Assembly (NCBI GenBank): GCA_941918925.1
Contig: OW799233.1
Coordinates: 124,954,833-125,018,832 of the forward strand
Origin: Phyto melanocephala
Lineage: Eukaryota > Arthropoda > Insecta > Diptera > Rhinophoridae
Direction of reading: 5' to 3'
DNA: 64,000 nt
The first letter of the stretch is position 1, and the number at the start of each line of letters is the position of its first letter. The position numbers were made by a program, and so were the translations under genes. Of the stretch, positions 24,397 through 37,200 are shown piece after piece. The notes under the pieces were generated by a model that worked only from the letters and a program-made list of their open reading frames with translations, was not told the DNA's origin and searched no databases.

Positions 24397-25174
24397 TAGC
24401 ATGTTTCCACGACACATTCAATTACTTGATTCGCTCTTTAAATTACTTAAGTGAATTACCCTGTATCCACGACATATTGTTAATTTGATTTGACAGTTCT
24501 TCTTCGTTCTTTTTTATACCCTTCACACAGTGAAAAAGGGTATATATAGGTTTGTCATTCCGTGTGAAATTTCTACAATTTTCATTTTCGACCCGTGTGT
24601 ATGTTGAAATCAACTTTTTGAAGCCCGCCGACATCGCTCGGACCCGGGTGAAGTATTAAAATATCAGAAATATTCGGGAGTAGATCGGTATTGAAAATCA
24701 GAAACATCGGTACATAAACAACTGAGATATGAGCAAAAACCCACGACCACGTAGATTTTTTTTTTTCACAAAAACAACATTACAACATAGATACATACAA
24801 ACGTGTATACTGGTTAGAGAAAACGTGGCATCGATTCCCAGCTGAGCCAAAAAAATTTTTTTTTAATTTTTTTTTTTTAGTTTTTATTTAAAATATTTTT
24901 TATATTCTTATTATTATTTTTTTTAATTTTTTTATTTTTTTTTATTTTTTTTTTTTTTGTTTTATATTTATTATATATATTTTAATTATTTTTTTTTAAA
25001 TTTTTTTTTAAATTTTTTTTTAAATTTTTTTTAAAATTTTTTTTTTTGTTTTTTTTTTAACATACATACGTGAATTTATAATTTTACAATGGGATATTTT
25101 TATATATGTATGTTTTTTTATATGTATGTTTTTTTTATATGTATGTACGTATTTCATATGGGATGAATGGTGAT

Positions 25175-26428
25175 TAGGGTTTGGGATTTCCCGGTCTTTT
25201 TATATTCCCGGGAAACGGGAATAAAAAAATCGTCTTCCCGGGAATTCCCGGGATTCCCGAAAATAATATTTCTTTTAAAATAAATAATGCTTGTGAACTT
25301 TAACATCACGATTTGGTTAATAATTCATTGTTTTAGTTGTAGTTTATTTTCCATTAGAGTCCTTATTGTGTCAACATTACATCTTCCGAAAATATAAACT
25401 TAACCCAAATTATAAAAATAATTATTGCCATGTAAATAGATATCTTTTTTGGGCAGCACTACTCCACTCGTCTAATACAAGAGCAAACCTCAAATTGTCG
25501 CAAATTTGACTCGATATTGTTTTCACCATCGTATTTTTAACGGCGTTGGTAACGTCATATTTTTGCTGAAAAAACTTTGACAAATAAAAGAACTTTGTGT
25601 AATTGTTCGAATAGATATTCCATCGACTGCTGCCAATTTTGAAACAATTTCTGGTAATGTTTGGGTGTCTAAAAAACTTTTAATGGTGGAATTATTTTTT
25701 TTTTATTTGGTGCAAGTGTTGAAGAATCGTTTTCAAATTTTATTTTATGGACCAAAAGAAGGTGCCGTATGAGACCACTAGTACTACCGCCCTTGAATAT
25801 TAACCTTTTCGGGAAAATATTACATTGTGCTGTGTTGTCTACTTTTTGAAAATAGTTCCAAACTCCAGACATTTTGCTTCTAAACAAAGTGAATTTTAAA
25901 AAAGGTATTATTAGAAAAATTCAATCATAAATGAAAAAAATTATACTTACAAATTCTGTGACCACTTTTAAAAACAATTTGTACATACGATTATATTTAT
26001 AAAAATGAACCACGGAAACTACTGCTGGATTTACGGTTGTTATAAAAATCATTTATATACAAGAAAATATTTAAATATGTATGTATATAATTAATTCACT
26101 TTAAATTTATAAGAACTTATTAAAAATAATACCAGAAAGTCTTTAACTTTGACGTGAAATATTTTTGACCGACGATGTTTGTTTTTCTTTTACATATTCG
26201 TATTTGAGAAAAGTTGCTAATAAATTAAAAACCTTACTTTTTATTCAAATATTCTCTAAATTTACCAAAACAGATAAGAAATTAAAAATAAAATCAAATA
26301 TATTTCCTAATATACTACATATTTTTTATTTCCCGTTTTCCCGGGAATAAGAGCAAAATTTTTCCGGGAATACTAAGTGGTTCATTCCCGGGAATTCCCG
26401 GGCGGGAATTCCCGGTTCCCAAACCCTA
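25175..26428 (-). mobile_element. hAT transposon, 1,254 bp, decayed
   Basis: The termini are TAGGGTTTGGGA and TCCCAAACCCTA, with an exact 8-bp target duplication ATGGTGAT (25,167-25,174 and 26,429-26,436). That length is diagnostic of hAT elements. Subterminal regions carry repeated CCCGGGAATTCCCGGG palindromes at both ends. The minus strand encodes remnants of a hAT transposase (next entry). The element is too short for a full transposase, so it is an internally deleted copy. Confidence 0.9.
25430..25887 (-). pseudogene. hAT transposase fragment (BED finger, frameshifted)
   Basis: The 72-codon frame at 25,669-25,887 matches a BED zinc finger: SGVWNYFQK, a C in AQCNIF, and GLIRHLLLVHKI. The second cysteine appears to be replaced by F. 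After a frameshift in a poly-A run near 25,690 the translation continues with SFLDTQTLPEIVSKLAA and later LRFALVLDEWSSAAQKRY, the conserved hAT 'LDEW' segment. The RNase H-like core beyond this is missing. Non-functional. Confidence 0.8.
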
Positions 26429-27025
26429 ATGGTGATACAAACTACTGTTATTGCATGACTACACGTTGTGAAGGGTATATAAGATTCGGCACGGCCGAAT
26501 ATAGCGCTCTTACTTGTTTTTATTTAAATTATCGTTTTGTTTTTTGGCGGTGAAAATTTTATATAGAAAATTATAATTATATTATCAATGGAGGCAAAAA
26601 GTAAGTAATAATATTGTAGTTTTATAAGAAATGTGTGCAAATAATGTAATTATTTTTTTAATTACAAGAAAATAGAAAAAGTGCCAAGAAAATAGGACCA
26701 GTGCAGCCAGCGAACCCTCTTAAACACAATTTTGTCTCATACAATAATTTTGATGTGGCCAATAGTCTTCTTGACATAACAACTTTCTTTAAAATTTTCT
26801 TTTTTGCTGCCATTTTTTTAAATGTAAATGAACTTTTCTCTTTTCGCTTTGCTTTGATTTTTTTGACAGCTGGATATGATAAACTACCGATAAAAATTAG
26901 AGAAGGCACTGATTTTATTATAATTCGGATGGTAATTCTAAATTAATTACCCACAAAAATAGTAATTTGCTTTGAAAATTTTGCATGGGAATTACGAATA
27001 ACGTTGCCGTGGAAACATGCTATTA

Positions 27026-28368
27026 TAATCCCACTCTCACACATGACCTCGCTCGTACAAAAGATTTAGCACACAAACATTTTTTGTCAAACAATTACAA
27101 TTACATACAAACAAAACTTAAATCTAGCAAACTTATCTTAGTACTAATATAAATTTATCGTACCACTACAATCTTTAAATTAAATAAAATAATCAAATAT
27201 CACTCAAATAGAGCAAAACGTTACAATAACAAAAAACCCAATCAAATTTTAAATTATCAAAAGCGAAATTAAGGACTAACAAATAAACAACTACTCCATC
27301 TTATAATAGATCTTTAGTATATAAAAAAAATTGGCTAAATCTGTACTTAGTTTAAGTTATTAATGCTTAAATCAGCTACAAAATTGTTATGCAAAATTTT
27401 CGAGTAAATACAAGCTGCTTAATTTCTTTTTTCTTACTTGAAAAAAAAAACTGTTAAGAACTGTAGTATTATTTTATTAAACTTCAATTCTCTTTTTTTT
27501 AACCAACCCTACCTAAAGGAGCTCATTTAGGCGGTTATATTTGTCCTTTGTCTTCATTCGTCAGCTGATAATTTTTTACTTCAGCTGTATAAAAAAATGT
27601 TCTTTCTCATGGATTTTTAATGTCAAACTTCATTAAAAAAAATGTTCAAACAAATAATGTTTTTTTAACTTGACTACACGGGGGTCAATTCTAGTTCTAT
27701 GAAAGTGTGAAAAGTTATTGTACATTAAAAGATAAAGTGCCATTAAAAATAATTTTTATTTTTCTCTTAATATTATTATTTTTATTTTATTTGACCTACA
27801 GATCTACAGATTAATTATATACATTTAATATACATACATATAAAATTTACTCAGCTAAATATTTTGATCCCCAACCCCCCGAATAAAATCATTAAGCTTT
27901 TACCAGCAACAGAAAAAAATTTTAGCTACGCCAATGATATTAACTAACAAAAAATTACACATGTAACATAAACAGCAATTATGCAAAAATTTCAAATAAA
28001 AAAAGGGAAAAGGAAAAATCAATATGCATGCTAATAAAATTACACTCTAAGATATTTTTATTGTCTAACAATAAGAACATACATATAATAAAATAAAACA
28101 CATTTTGAATAAAATCAAAACTTATCTTCAAATAAAATGTTAATTTTAAAAATTATCACACTAGAGGGCGCACAAACTCAGAGTTGAATTTTTCAATTAT
28201 ATTTATACAGTACTTCTGTCGCACGTGGTGTCAAAATATAATAACAAACAAATTGACAAATCATATATAATTTCCTTTTATAAAGTTTTAAATTAAAACG
28301 TGTTGTTTTCTTGTCGTTATTCAATAAAATAGCAAAATTTGTTCTAAAAAATCAAAGCAAGTTTTAAT
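27026..28368. other. Intergenic between Esp copies and Nip7
   Basis: AT-rich. A single MITE terminus at about 27,670-27,710 (GGGGTCAATTCTAGTTCTAT) matches the arms of the element at 265-378. Nip7 promoter elements are presumably in the last few hundred bases, but none is distinctive. Confidence 0.5.
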
Positions 28369-28965
28369 ATGAAACGTTTAAGTGAAGAGCGAGCTAAAAT
28401 TTTATTTGAAAAGTTATCAAAATAGTAAGACTTTGAAGCATAATTTTAAAAGACATGTTGAAATTCTTTTTATTTTAGCATTGGTTCTAATGTCAAACAA
28501 TTGATTGACCGTCCTGATGGCACTTACTGCTTCCGTGAACATTTGGATCGTGTCTATTATGTTTCCGAGCGTATCCTTAAGCTGTCTGAATGTTTTGGCT
28601 ACAAAAAACTTGTTTGTGTCGGCACTTGTTTTGGTAAATTCTCAAAAACAAACAAGCTGAAATTTCACATAACAGCTTTATACTACTTGGCTCCCTATGC
28701 TCAATATAAAGTTTGGGTTAAACAATCTTTCGAACAACAATATCTTTATGGGAATCATATACCTAAATCTGGCTTGGGGCGTATTACAGAAAATGCGGGC
28801 CAGTATCAAGGAGTGATTGTTTACAATATGAACGACTTGCCTTTGGGTTTTGGCGTACTGGCTAGATCAACAACTGAATGCAAGACTGCGGATCCTTTAA
28901 CAACAGTGTGTTTTCACCAATCGGATATTGGTGAATACATAAGATCAGAAGATACATTGTTTTAG
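28369..28965 (+). CDS. Nip7: 60S ribosome biogenesis factor NIP7 (PUA domain)
   Basis: A nucleolar RNA-binding protein required for 27S pre-rRNA processing and 60S subunit assembly. Two exons: 28,369-28,424 and 28,479-28,965, joined within the codon for Y of [11 protein letters not shown]. They give 180 residues, the usual family length. Conserved family blocks are clear: [49 protein letters not shown] and [14 protein letters not shown]. The C-terminal PUA domain (about 95-170) has [17 protein letters not shown] and ends [15 protein letters not shown]. The start ATG is preceded by TTTTAAT, and the small first exon encodes the family's N-terminal helix. The intron is 54 bp. An AATAAA signal lies at 29,025. 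Confidence 0.96.
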
Positions 28966-30047
28966 GGTTTTATAGTTTTTAACGTTAATAATAAATTAAG
29001 TTTACATATTTGTTTTAAATATGTAATAAAAAAAAGTTCAAATAGATCTTATTACTACAAAAAGCTTTATATGGAGTCTGTTACAATTGGTTCCGATTTC
29101 CTCTTAGAAAAAAATTTTTTTAAAAACTTATGAATTTGTTACAGATTTCCATAAACTTTTTTCGAACTATCAATGTAGGTATAAAATATCCTTACATGTA
29201 ATATGTGTGAATGTTTGGATATTTGTTACTTAATCACGTTAAAAACCGCTGAACGGAACTAAATGAAATTTGGCACATTTCTATATATATACAATGCAAC
29301 CTTTCATCCCGTTAACTACGCAAAGGAAGTCGCGGGCACATACATACTTAAATAAATTTACATATATGAAATTTACAAAAAAAAAAATCTTTTTTAAAGT
29401 TTTTTTTTGTATTAAATATTTCCAACAAATAATTTACTATACATTTAAGATTTGTTTTGTACTTACATAAACAAATTTTATAAATTATTCCAAACGAATT
29501 TTACCGATATTAAAAAATATTATTTTAAAAGCTTTATAACATCGAATTCTAAGCCGACTTTTACTTTTTAATTTTAATCTATATGAATCAAATTGACTTA
29601 AAAAGCTTTGGCACAAATTTTTATGTGCCAAAATTGAAAATTTTTATAAAAGTGGTAAAATTTGTGGGAAAAAATTAAAAAAAACTAATATTTGTGCAAT
29701 AACTTATTGGAAAATAAGTAAAACACATTTTATAATTTGAATAAACAACATTTGTAATGTTTTCAATTCAGAAAATGCAAAATTTCCGTTGTGTTTGTCC
29801 CAGTGATTTAAAATTGTGAAAAATGTGATATAAAACACAAATATGTTATATAAACTGGCACAAATTTTGTAATAAATTAAAAATACTTATTTTTTTAAAA
29901 AAATTTCGCGTAAATTTATAAAAATAAAATATTAATTAAAAGTAAACAAAAAATTTGTTTTTTTTGTGTTTTGACATTCTCTTGGCCTTTTTGTGTTTGT
30001 TGCAGGGATGATATCACCTGATATTGAATTCGCCTTGAACTTACAGA
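28966..30047. other. Intergenic, Nip7 3' side
   Basis: Contains the Nip7 poly(A) signal. A dispersed-repeat-like patch at about 29,200-29,345 has the 'AACGGAACTAAATGAAATTTG' and 'GAAGTCGCGGGCAC' type segments common at insect transposon ends. AT-rich filler follows. No gene. Confidence 0.45.
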
Positions 30048-30450
30048 ACCCAGCAAAAAAAATTGGAGGTAGTGCAAAGCGAATTACATTTACAAGACTT
30101 CTAAATCAATTGTGTAAAAGCATTAATTCTAAATGACTTCTTAACTGCAAAATAATTTGTCATAAATGATGTGCTTTAAAATGAATGCAACATCATGCAA
30201 AATATCTTAAAGAATTCATGTAAACAAACAATTTTAACACATGAAATATCCGATACTTGTCACCAAATATGCATGAGTTCCATTCACTTATTAGAATGGA
30301 GTGCAGTTCATTAAAATATTCATGTAAACACATGATCGCCAATGACATGCTAATGTTAAAATCACTAGTTTTTTCACCTAAATTAAAGTACTTCATTATC
30401 AGTTGAACCCCTGAAAAATCACTTCTTTGTCATAAATTTTTTTGCTGGGT
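30048..30450. mobile_element. MITE X family, copy 1 (complete)
   Basis: The termini ACCCAGCAAAAAAA and TTTTTTTGCTGGGT are inverted repeats. The interior (TTTGTCATAAATGATGTGC, TGCATGAGTTCC, ACTTATTAGAATGGAGTG, AAACACATGATCGCC) recurs in diverged form at 39,115-39,390 and 50,262-50,893. The 403 bp have no coding capacity. The superfamily is unknown. Confidence 0.65.
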
Positions 30451-30725
30451 AGGTTTACATGATGAATTTTATGACGTCCAATTTTGGTTTTTTTTTTTTT
30501 TTGACACTTCGCTTTAAACTTTTTTCTGTTTTATGCCCACCAAAAATTTGAAAAAATAACTATTATACATATAAAATTAATTCAGTTTAATATTAAAAAT
30601 AATTTAAAACCAAACTTTATATTTTTCAAGCGTGTAAATGTTTTTAATCGTAGAATTTGTCATCCAAAACAAAATAGTTTGATAAAACGAAAATATATGC
30701 ATAAATATCAGTTGAAAAAGTATTA

Positions 30726-30896
30726 CTGCCATATTTATAAAAAATTTTAGGTTTATGAAGACTTATTTACAAAATTTCTTTACATCTGCCATAGTCATAA
30801 AAAATTTGTTAGGTTTATTAAAGACTTCTTTGACAGATGTTGCACAGAAATATGTCAAATAAGCCTTCTACAATATTTTTTTTTTTTTAATACGGA
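30726..30896. repeat. Foldback MITE, GCCGTATTCAT family, copy 3
   Basis: A longer and rearranged copy: TGCCATATTTATAAAAAATT, a second internal start (GCCATAGTCATAAAAAATTT), and an end AGCCTTCTACAATA...AATACGG. It looks like two overlapping partial copies. Confidence 0.55.
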
Positions 30897-31218
30897 AGTT
30901 AATTTTTGAATTTCGATTAATATTATTAACATTATTATTTTAATTCAAAATTGTTTATAACAATTACAGTCTGTTTTGAGTGCTACGGTTTCTACTAACA
31001 TTTATACAACTAATCACATAGAAATACAACTCTCATGAAAAAAAAATTATGCAAAAAAAATTGACAACTTGTTGTCAATGTAGAAGAAGAGCATTATCAC
31101 TTCATTTATTGTTGTTTTTTGTATATTTTAAGTTGATTTTGCAAAAAGTAACTTATAAATAAAGCTAGAAATTAATTATTGATTGGAATTAGTTATTAAG
31201 TAAAATTTACAAGTAGCC

Positions 31219-34200
31219 ATGGAGCTACAATTGAACAAGGTTGTAAATTGGTTTTTAATCGTTTATATTATGTTGCAAACAAAGGCAACTGAAGGTGGGT
31301 GTAATTAAATTTTCCGGATATCTTTTTTTAATACAAAAAAGAAAAAAAAACAAAGATTTTTAATTTACTAAAACTAATGTAAAACTAAAATTTATTAAAA
31401 ATGTACAAATATTAAATCCCTATGTTCCAAATTTGTATTTCTTTGTAAATGCGGTATTTATACATGACTCACTGGTGTTGTGTCAAGTGCAAACAATCTG
31501 TCCTATTTTTTGTTTACACTTAATTGAACTTTTAATTCCTATTACAATTTATTATTTTAATTTCAGTTAATTGCAAACGTTTACACGAAAAAATCTATGA
31601 AACCTTCTTCGGCGGCACTTGTTTTAGACGCCTAAATGGCACCCATCAAACAGGCTGTTCATGTAAGTAGTTTTATAATGCTAAGAAATTATGTATTGGA
31701 ATGAAGTTTTTCTAATGTTTTCTTTCAGCTGCTGAATCTGGTTCTGTAGGCGCTTTACATTATGTTTACAATAATAATCAATTAGAGTTTCTATTGAATT
31801 CTCCACCAGCTCCACCTTATGCCGCCATCTTTGGTTCCGATTATTTTAATCGTGAGAATTTGATGCGCCTAAAGCTTGAGGGTGGTCGTAACATTTCCGC
31901 CGTTCTAGTTTTAAACATGTTCCAAAACCTTACTAGTGATGGTTTGGGATTCTCACATGAACTTAAATGCCCAAATCAGTATAGTGGTATTTTGTCACCC
32001 AATTCCCTAGAAACTGCGACTTGTTCGACTCAGCGACCAGAAAGTTCTTGGAATCCTTGGGGCTCTGGTTTATTACATGAGGATTTTCCTTTTCCCATAA
32101 TTATAATACCTAATAATGACACAGCAGTCAAGTTAATCGAATGCTTCACCAAATTTAACAGTTTCGATTATGAAAACCAACATTTACGCAGTTTGTGTGC
32201 AGTAGAGATAAAAAGTTTTATGAGTGCCGCCGTTAGCACCGAAGTCTGTTGGCGTCGTACTAATTTTATTAACAATTTAGCTCAAACTCGTTTCTGTGAT
32301 CCTTTAGAGGGTAAAAATATATATGCTACACTTTTTCCGCGACCAATTGTGAGTGAAAATGAGGCCAGCATCATTAATCCGAAAGAGAAATTTATATTGG
32401 TCACTACCCGCATGGACACGACAGGAATGTTTGAAGGTGTTTATGGTAAGTAAAGATAGTAGTATAGGATAAATTCATTAGCAAATGTAGGTGATTACAA
32501 ATATTGTAATGAAAAATGTTAACAAAACATATTTTTGAACTAAATTTAATTATTGAGGAAACAATTTAATTTTTAGTCGTAACAATAAATTTTTATTTAA
32601 ACATTTAAATTTTATGCAAAACTAATTTTAAAAGAAAATTTTAGGTTTAATTTTTAGCAAAATTTTAATTTTGCAAAAACTCACATTTTTGTAAAAGTTT
32701 TAAAGAAAAAAAAAATTATATTCTAAAAAAATTAATTTTTTTTAGCTATTTACGGATTTAAATAGTTCTTTGTTGAAATTTAGTAAGAAATAAATACAAA
32801 AAAACAATAGCAGCAGTACAATTGCTTAATTCACAACTAATCGAAATAAAATATCTTTTAGAAAAACATCGGTATACATATATTGGCGAAATTTTTTATG
32901 TCGATATATCAAATCGATATTTTTAACTTCGATACATATTTTTTAAAATTATTGAATTCTATACTTTTTAGATCTAGTTTTGTATATTGTGTTACTTGTT
33001 TGTAAAATATCTTATAACTATTCTTTAAATATAACAAAAAATCAGGTTTTTATTTAGCATTTTTTAAAGCCATGGCAAAAATGAGTAGTGCTAGTTATGT
33101 AGCTTTTAATTTATCTATTTCGGTAACGAACGCCCATCCAAGAGTTTAGGACTAAACGTAAAATATGCTTTTCTATTAAAAAGGTGAGATCTAAGTTTTA
33201 AAATTATTTATTTCTATCTCTACATATTTAAAACACATGCATTAAACAAAGTGGGTTGGTAGGTAGGTAGAAAAGAGAAGAATCGGGATACCAACGTGGT
33301 ACATTGTGTTCCCTTTAATAGAACAAAAAGAAGAAAGAATTAAATAGATAATAATTAAAAATAGGTTAAAGAGATAGTATAGAAGAAGTAAAACATAAAC
33401 AGTGTAGAAGTCCTAACGTGCCCTCACTTTCCTTTCAACAACCACACGACCACTATGATGAATCCAATGATATTCTCCAGCCTGCACTCCGAGACATCAC
33501 ACAACTCATCGTGGAATCGTGTACCTAACCACGTAACACTAGTCTCAGGCAGTGACAGACAACATGCTCCACAGTTTCTAACTCTTCATCATCCTCACAC
33601 ATCCTACAATAGTTTGGAGTGCCACGATCCCATCTACTAATCCTAGCTCTTACTGGACAATGTCCCATTAAGACCACAATAGTGGCCCTCAGAAATACCC
33701 TATTCAAGTCCAGGAAGGCTATGCCGCCCTTGACACTCTGCAGTCCCTTCTGTTCCTTCCTTCCATATCAGTCCTGTCCGATATCCACGCTTTAATTCGA
33801 CCAAAATAGTGACCCATCGGTAGCCTTAACATGAACGTCGAATATAGTGCCGTTCCACCGCGCGCAAGTTCGTAAGCAATTTCATAGCCGACAATTCTAC
33901 AGTGCTTGCATTGAACAGAATCAGCAATGATTTTTTAAGTTAATAACAACATCGAGATAAAAAAAACCATCTTAACAGCACCAACACAAGAAAAATTTAA
34001 GAAATCTTTAATTTGGTTTAGATATAAAATTTTTGTATCGTGGCCGTTCTGTATTCACAGTGAAACAATATGGAATTGTTATAGAATTGTCGTTATAAAC
34101 ATTAACATTGCAATGACAATTGCGAGTGAATTTATTTCATTCGGAATACAGAACAGACATGTATGCCTATCGTTAAAAATTTTTCCTTAGGTCCTGAACA

Positions 34201-37200
34201 CAAACTCATTTCCAATGAAAAAAAGAAAAACACATAGATTAACTTCGACGTGAGATAAAAGCTGATTTCATTTTATATCTGTGGCTTGGAGCTAAAATGG
34301 CCAAGGTCAAAATATTTACTTTTGAGAAAATTTGAATTGAACTTTAACTTTAATAGATGCTTTCAAAGTGTCATTGGCCAGCATTTTATTTATGAAGCTG
34401 GGTTAGCTGTTTTACCATAATGAAATAGAGCAAGCAAACAAATCTAATGCAATGATTAACTTAAAAGAACAAAAAAGTGACATTGGCCCTTTTAGCTCCA
34501 AGCCACAGATATATTTTTTTTCATAAAAATGTTAAAGGTTTAAAAAGAAATTCTATGGAGAATTTTAATTTATTGATAAACCTCTTAGAAAGCTGTTTTA
34601 ATTTTTATGAATTTGGCTTCGTCGGAATAAGTTTCGAATATGTTGCATCAGCGGTTAATTTGGCAATACCAAAGAACAGAATCCCCTTGCCAGGCGAGTA
34701 TATCAAACATCAAATTTCAATGTTTTTTAATATATTTAAATCGATTTATATCTACTGTAAAAAATATATCGAAACAATATTTATCGATTTATTTTTTTCA
34801 TTTGCCCATCTCTACTGACAACTCTATTTAAATATATCGTTTAATAAATAAATTTAAACAGTTTTGTTGTGACCAGCTATGCGGTCCAGTTGCACTAATT
34901 TTAAATAAAAATTAGATCTAATTTTAATTGGTAAAATTAAATTATATTTTTGTTTTCGTTAAAAGTTTAAGGCTGTTTTACAAAATTTTAAAATTTGAAG
35001 TGTCACCTCTTTAAATAAAAATTTCTTTGGATAAAAAGATATAATAAAAGTATTACCGCCGTATTCATAAAAATTAAGAAAAATTTATAGAGGGCTTATT
35101 AAACTGTTTTTCTCAAGGCATATTTATTCATCAGGTAATTGCAGTTCGGAGAAAATTTTTTTGTTTATATTTTTTATATATGAAGTTTAACATTTGAAAT
35201 TAATGAGAGAGAAGAGAAATTTGTTTTTTATCTATAGACTTTGACAGCTGAAACCTCAAATAAGTAAAGAAAAAAATAATCAGATGACGAAACAAGAGTA
35301 CCTGATTAATAAATATGCCTTGGTTTTTCTATGGAATTTCGATTTATAAACCTTGGATAATTTTTATGCAAACAACAGTTAGTCTTACGATATTACAATT
35401 ATGTGAAAATTTATTTCTGTTAACGTGATGGGCAAGCAAAATCAAGATTTTTAACAGTGCGAAATGGAAGTAGCTTTTTTGTTTATAAGAATCAAATTTT
35501 TAGATGTTTTTCAAGTTCTATCGACAATAAAAAAAACTCCCTGTACTATGAAAATAATAATAAGACGAAAGTGATATCAGATGGTTCTGGCAGTCGTCAT
35601 CAATACGTAAGACGTCAAGTTATGCTGTTAATGATCTACGCCACATTTCAGCAACTGTAAATATGAAGATGCAGATAGAAATATTTTGTAGATTGATTTG
35701 TATTATAATAAAGAATGAGATCGATAAAACCCTAACACGAATAAAACGCAATAACTTTGAAACGAATTAATCCATTTTAATGAAAATAGCGTGGTTTAAC
35801 AATAAAATAACAGTAAATTAAAATATTAATGCTTTTTGTAAAAATTCAGCTTTTTTTGATGAACTGTTTCACCTTTTCCGGAATTGAGACCATGAGGGTT
35901 TTGATGGTATCCTTAGTAACTTTATTGCTGGAATAAGACCATTTCTGGGAAAAAATTTTAGTAGTATTAGCAACTTGTTTTGTATCCTTCAGCACTCTTT
36001 TGACTAAAGCCCAGTAACGTTCGATGGGCATTAGTTCTGGACAATTAGGTGGATTTGCTTCTTTTGGCACTACCACTATATTATTTGTTTCATACCATTC
36101 TGCTGCAGATTTACTATAATGACACGACGCTAGGTCGGGCCAAAAATATGTTGACTTATTGTGTTTTCGTATGAATGGAAGCAACCTCTTCTGCAAGCAC
36201 TCCTTGATGTAAATATCAGTGTTGATAGCCCCAGTAGTAATAAATTTACTGCTTCTTTCTCCGCACGTGCATATAGCTTGCCAAACTAAGTACTTCTTTG
36301 GAAACTTTGTCTTTTTTTGGAACTTAAATTGGTCATCGACATTACCTCTTCCATCGGCCAGATAACTTCGCCCTGGGAGCTGAGAAAAGTCGGCAAGAAC
36401 GTAAGTCTCATCATCCATAATACAACACTCATATTTGTTGATAAAATTTCTAAGCAGTTCTTTGGCACGACTTTTTGCATCCAAGTTTTTCTTCGAATTT
36501 CTGTCTGGCACTTTCTGAACCTTGTAGGACTTAAGACCTTCATATCTTTTAACCTTCCTTACAAAAAAATCGGAACAGTTTGCTTTTAAGGCGGCTTTAC
36601 GGTTTGAGAGGTTGGGATTTTGGTTTAGAAGACTAACAATCTTTGAAGCTAACTGTGGGTCAGTTATACCTTTTTTTGGCTCCACTTCCAGCTTTCCTTT
36701 TAATACTATGACGTTCGTTATACACTTTTATCACACGCGAAACTGTTTGTCGTGACACCTTTATCTCATTTGCAATAGATTTGTAAGTACGACTGGGATT
36801 TTTTAAAAAAATTGTTATTATTTTTTCACGCACTTTTTCTTCGGAATCCATTTTCAAACAAACTAATAATCCGATTATGCTATTATTTTGTACACATAAT
36901 TTGACAAGTTTTTAAATGCAAACTTGATCATAAACAGTTATATTTTTTGTGCATGAAGAAAGGTGGAATTAAAAATGTGTGTTAAGGTTTCACTGATCTC
37001 ATTCTTTATATTGGAAACTATTATAGAGCGTTTTTTTTTTTTTTTTGAAATATATTGATCCGAAACATACGAGCAGAATTGCATAATCGTGGTTTTTGCA
37101 AAAATTGTGTAACGTAGTTAAATATCACTTGCGGTTTGTCCCGGTGTTTTCTCTAAGATTTAACACTGTTAAATTTTCCAACTATGTCAGTCATTGAAAG

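Larger units (their letters stand above)
24510..26520 (-). mobile_element. DINE-1-like element split by hAT
   Basis: The left part is 24,510-25,174 and the right part 26,437-26,520. It begins TTTTTATACCCTTCACACAG and ends GGCACGGCCGAATATAGCGC followed by TCTTACTTGTTTT. It includes the GTGGCATCGATTCCCAGCTG box and homopolymer T tracts. Joining the flanks of the hAT insert restores GATGAATGGTGATACAAAC, which also occurs in other copies (for example near 10,780, reverse). Confidence 0.75.
24397..27022. mobile_element. Harbinger-like TIR element carrying nested insertions
   Basis: Terminal inverted repeats TAGCATGTTTCCACG (24,397) and CGTGGAAACATGCTA (ending 27,022) are flanked by TTA on both sides (24,394-24,396 and 27,023-27,025), the usual PIF/Harbinger target duplication. 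Its own DNA amounts to about 615 bp. The rest is a DINE-like element (24,510-26,520) that is itself split by a hAT element (25,175-26,428). No Harbinger transposase is visible. Small ORFs near 26,658-26,946 have no recognisable domain. Confidence 0.75.
32446..35710. other. nct intron 3, proximal part
   Basis: AT-rich sequence with a LINE 3' fragment (33,240-33,900), two MITEs (34,046-34,154 and 34,273-34,512) and a partial foldback MITE (35,057-35,140). No host exon was recognised between 32,446 and 41,259. Confidence 0.5.

Noticed and set aside
28501..28965. Nip7 read as a 154-residue ORF starting in the second exon
   Set aside because: A non-ATG start. The 56-bp first exon with proper GT-AG sites restores the conserved N-terminus and the 180-residue family length.
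34720..34820. hAT-like end (GTAGAGATGGGCAAATG on the minus strand)
   Set aside because: A single terminus without partner or target duplication.
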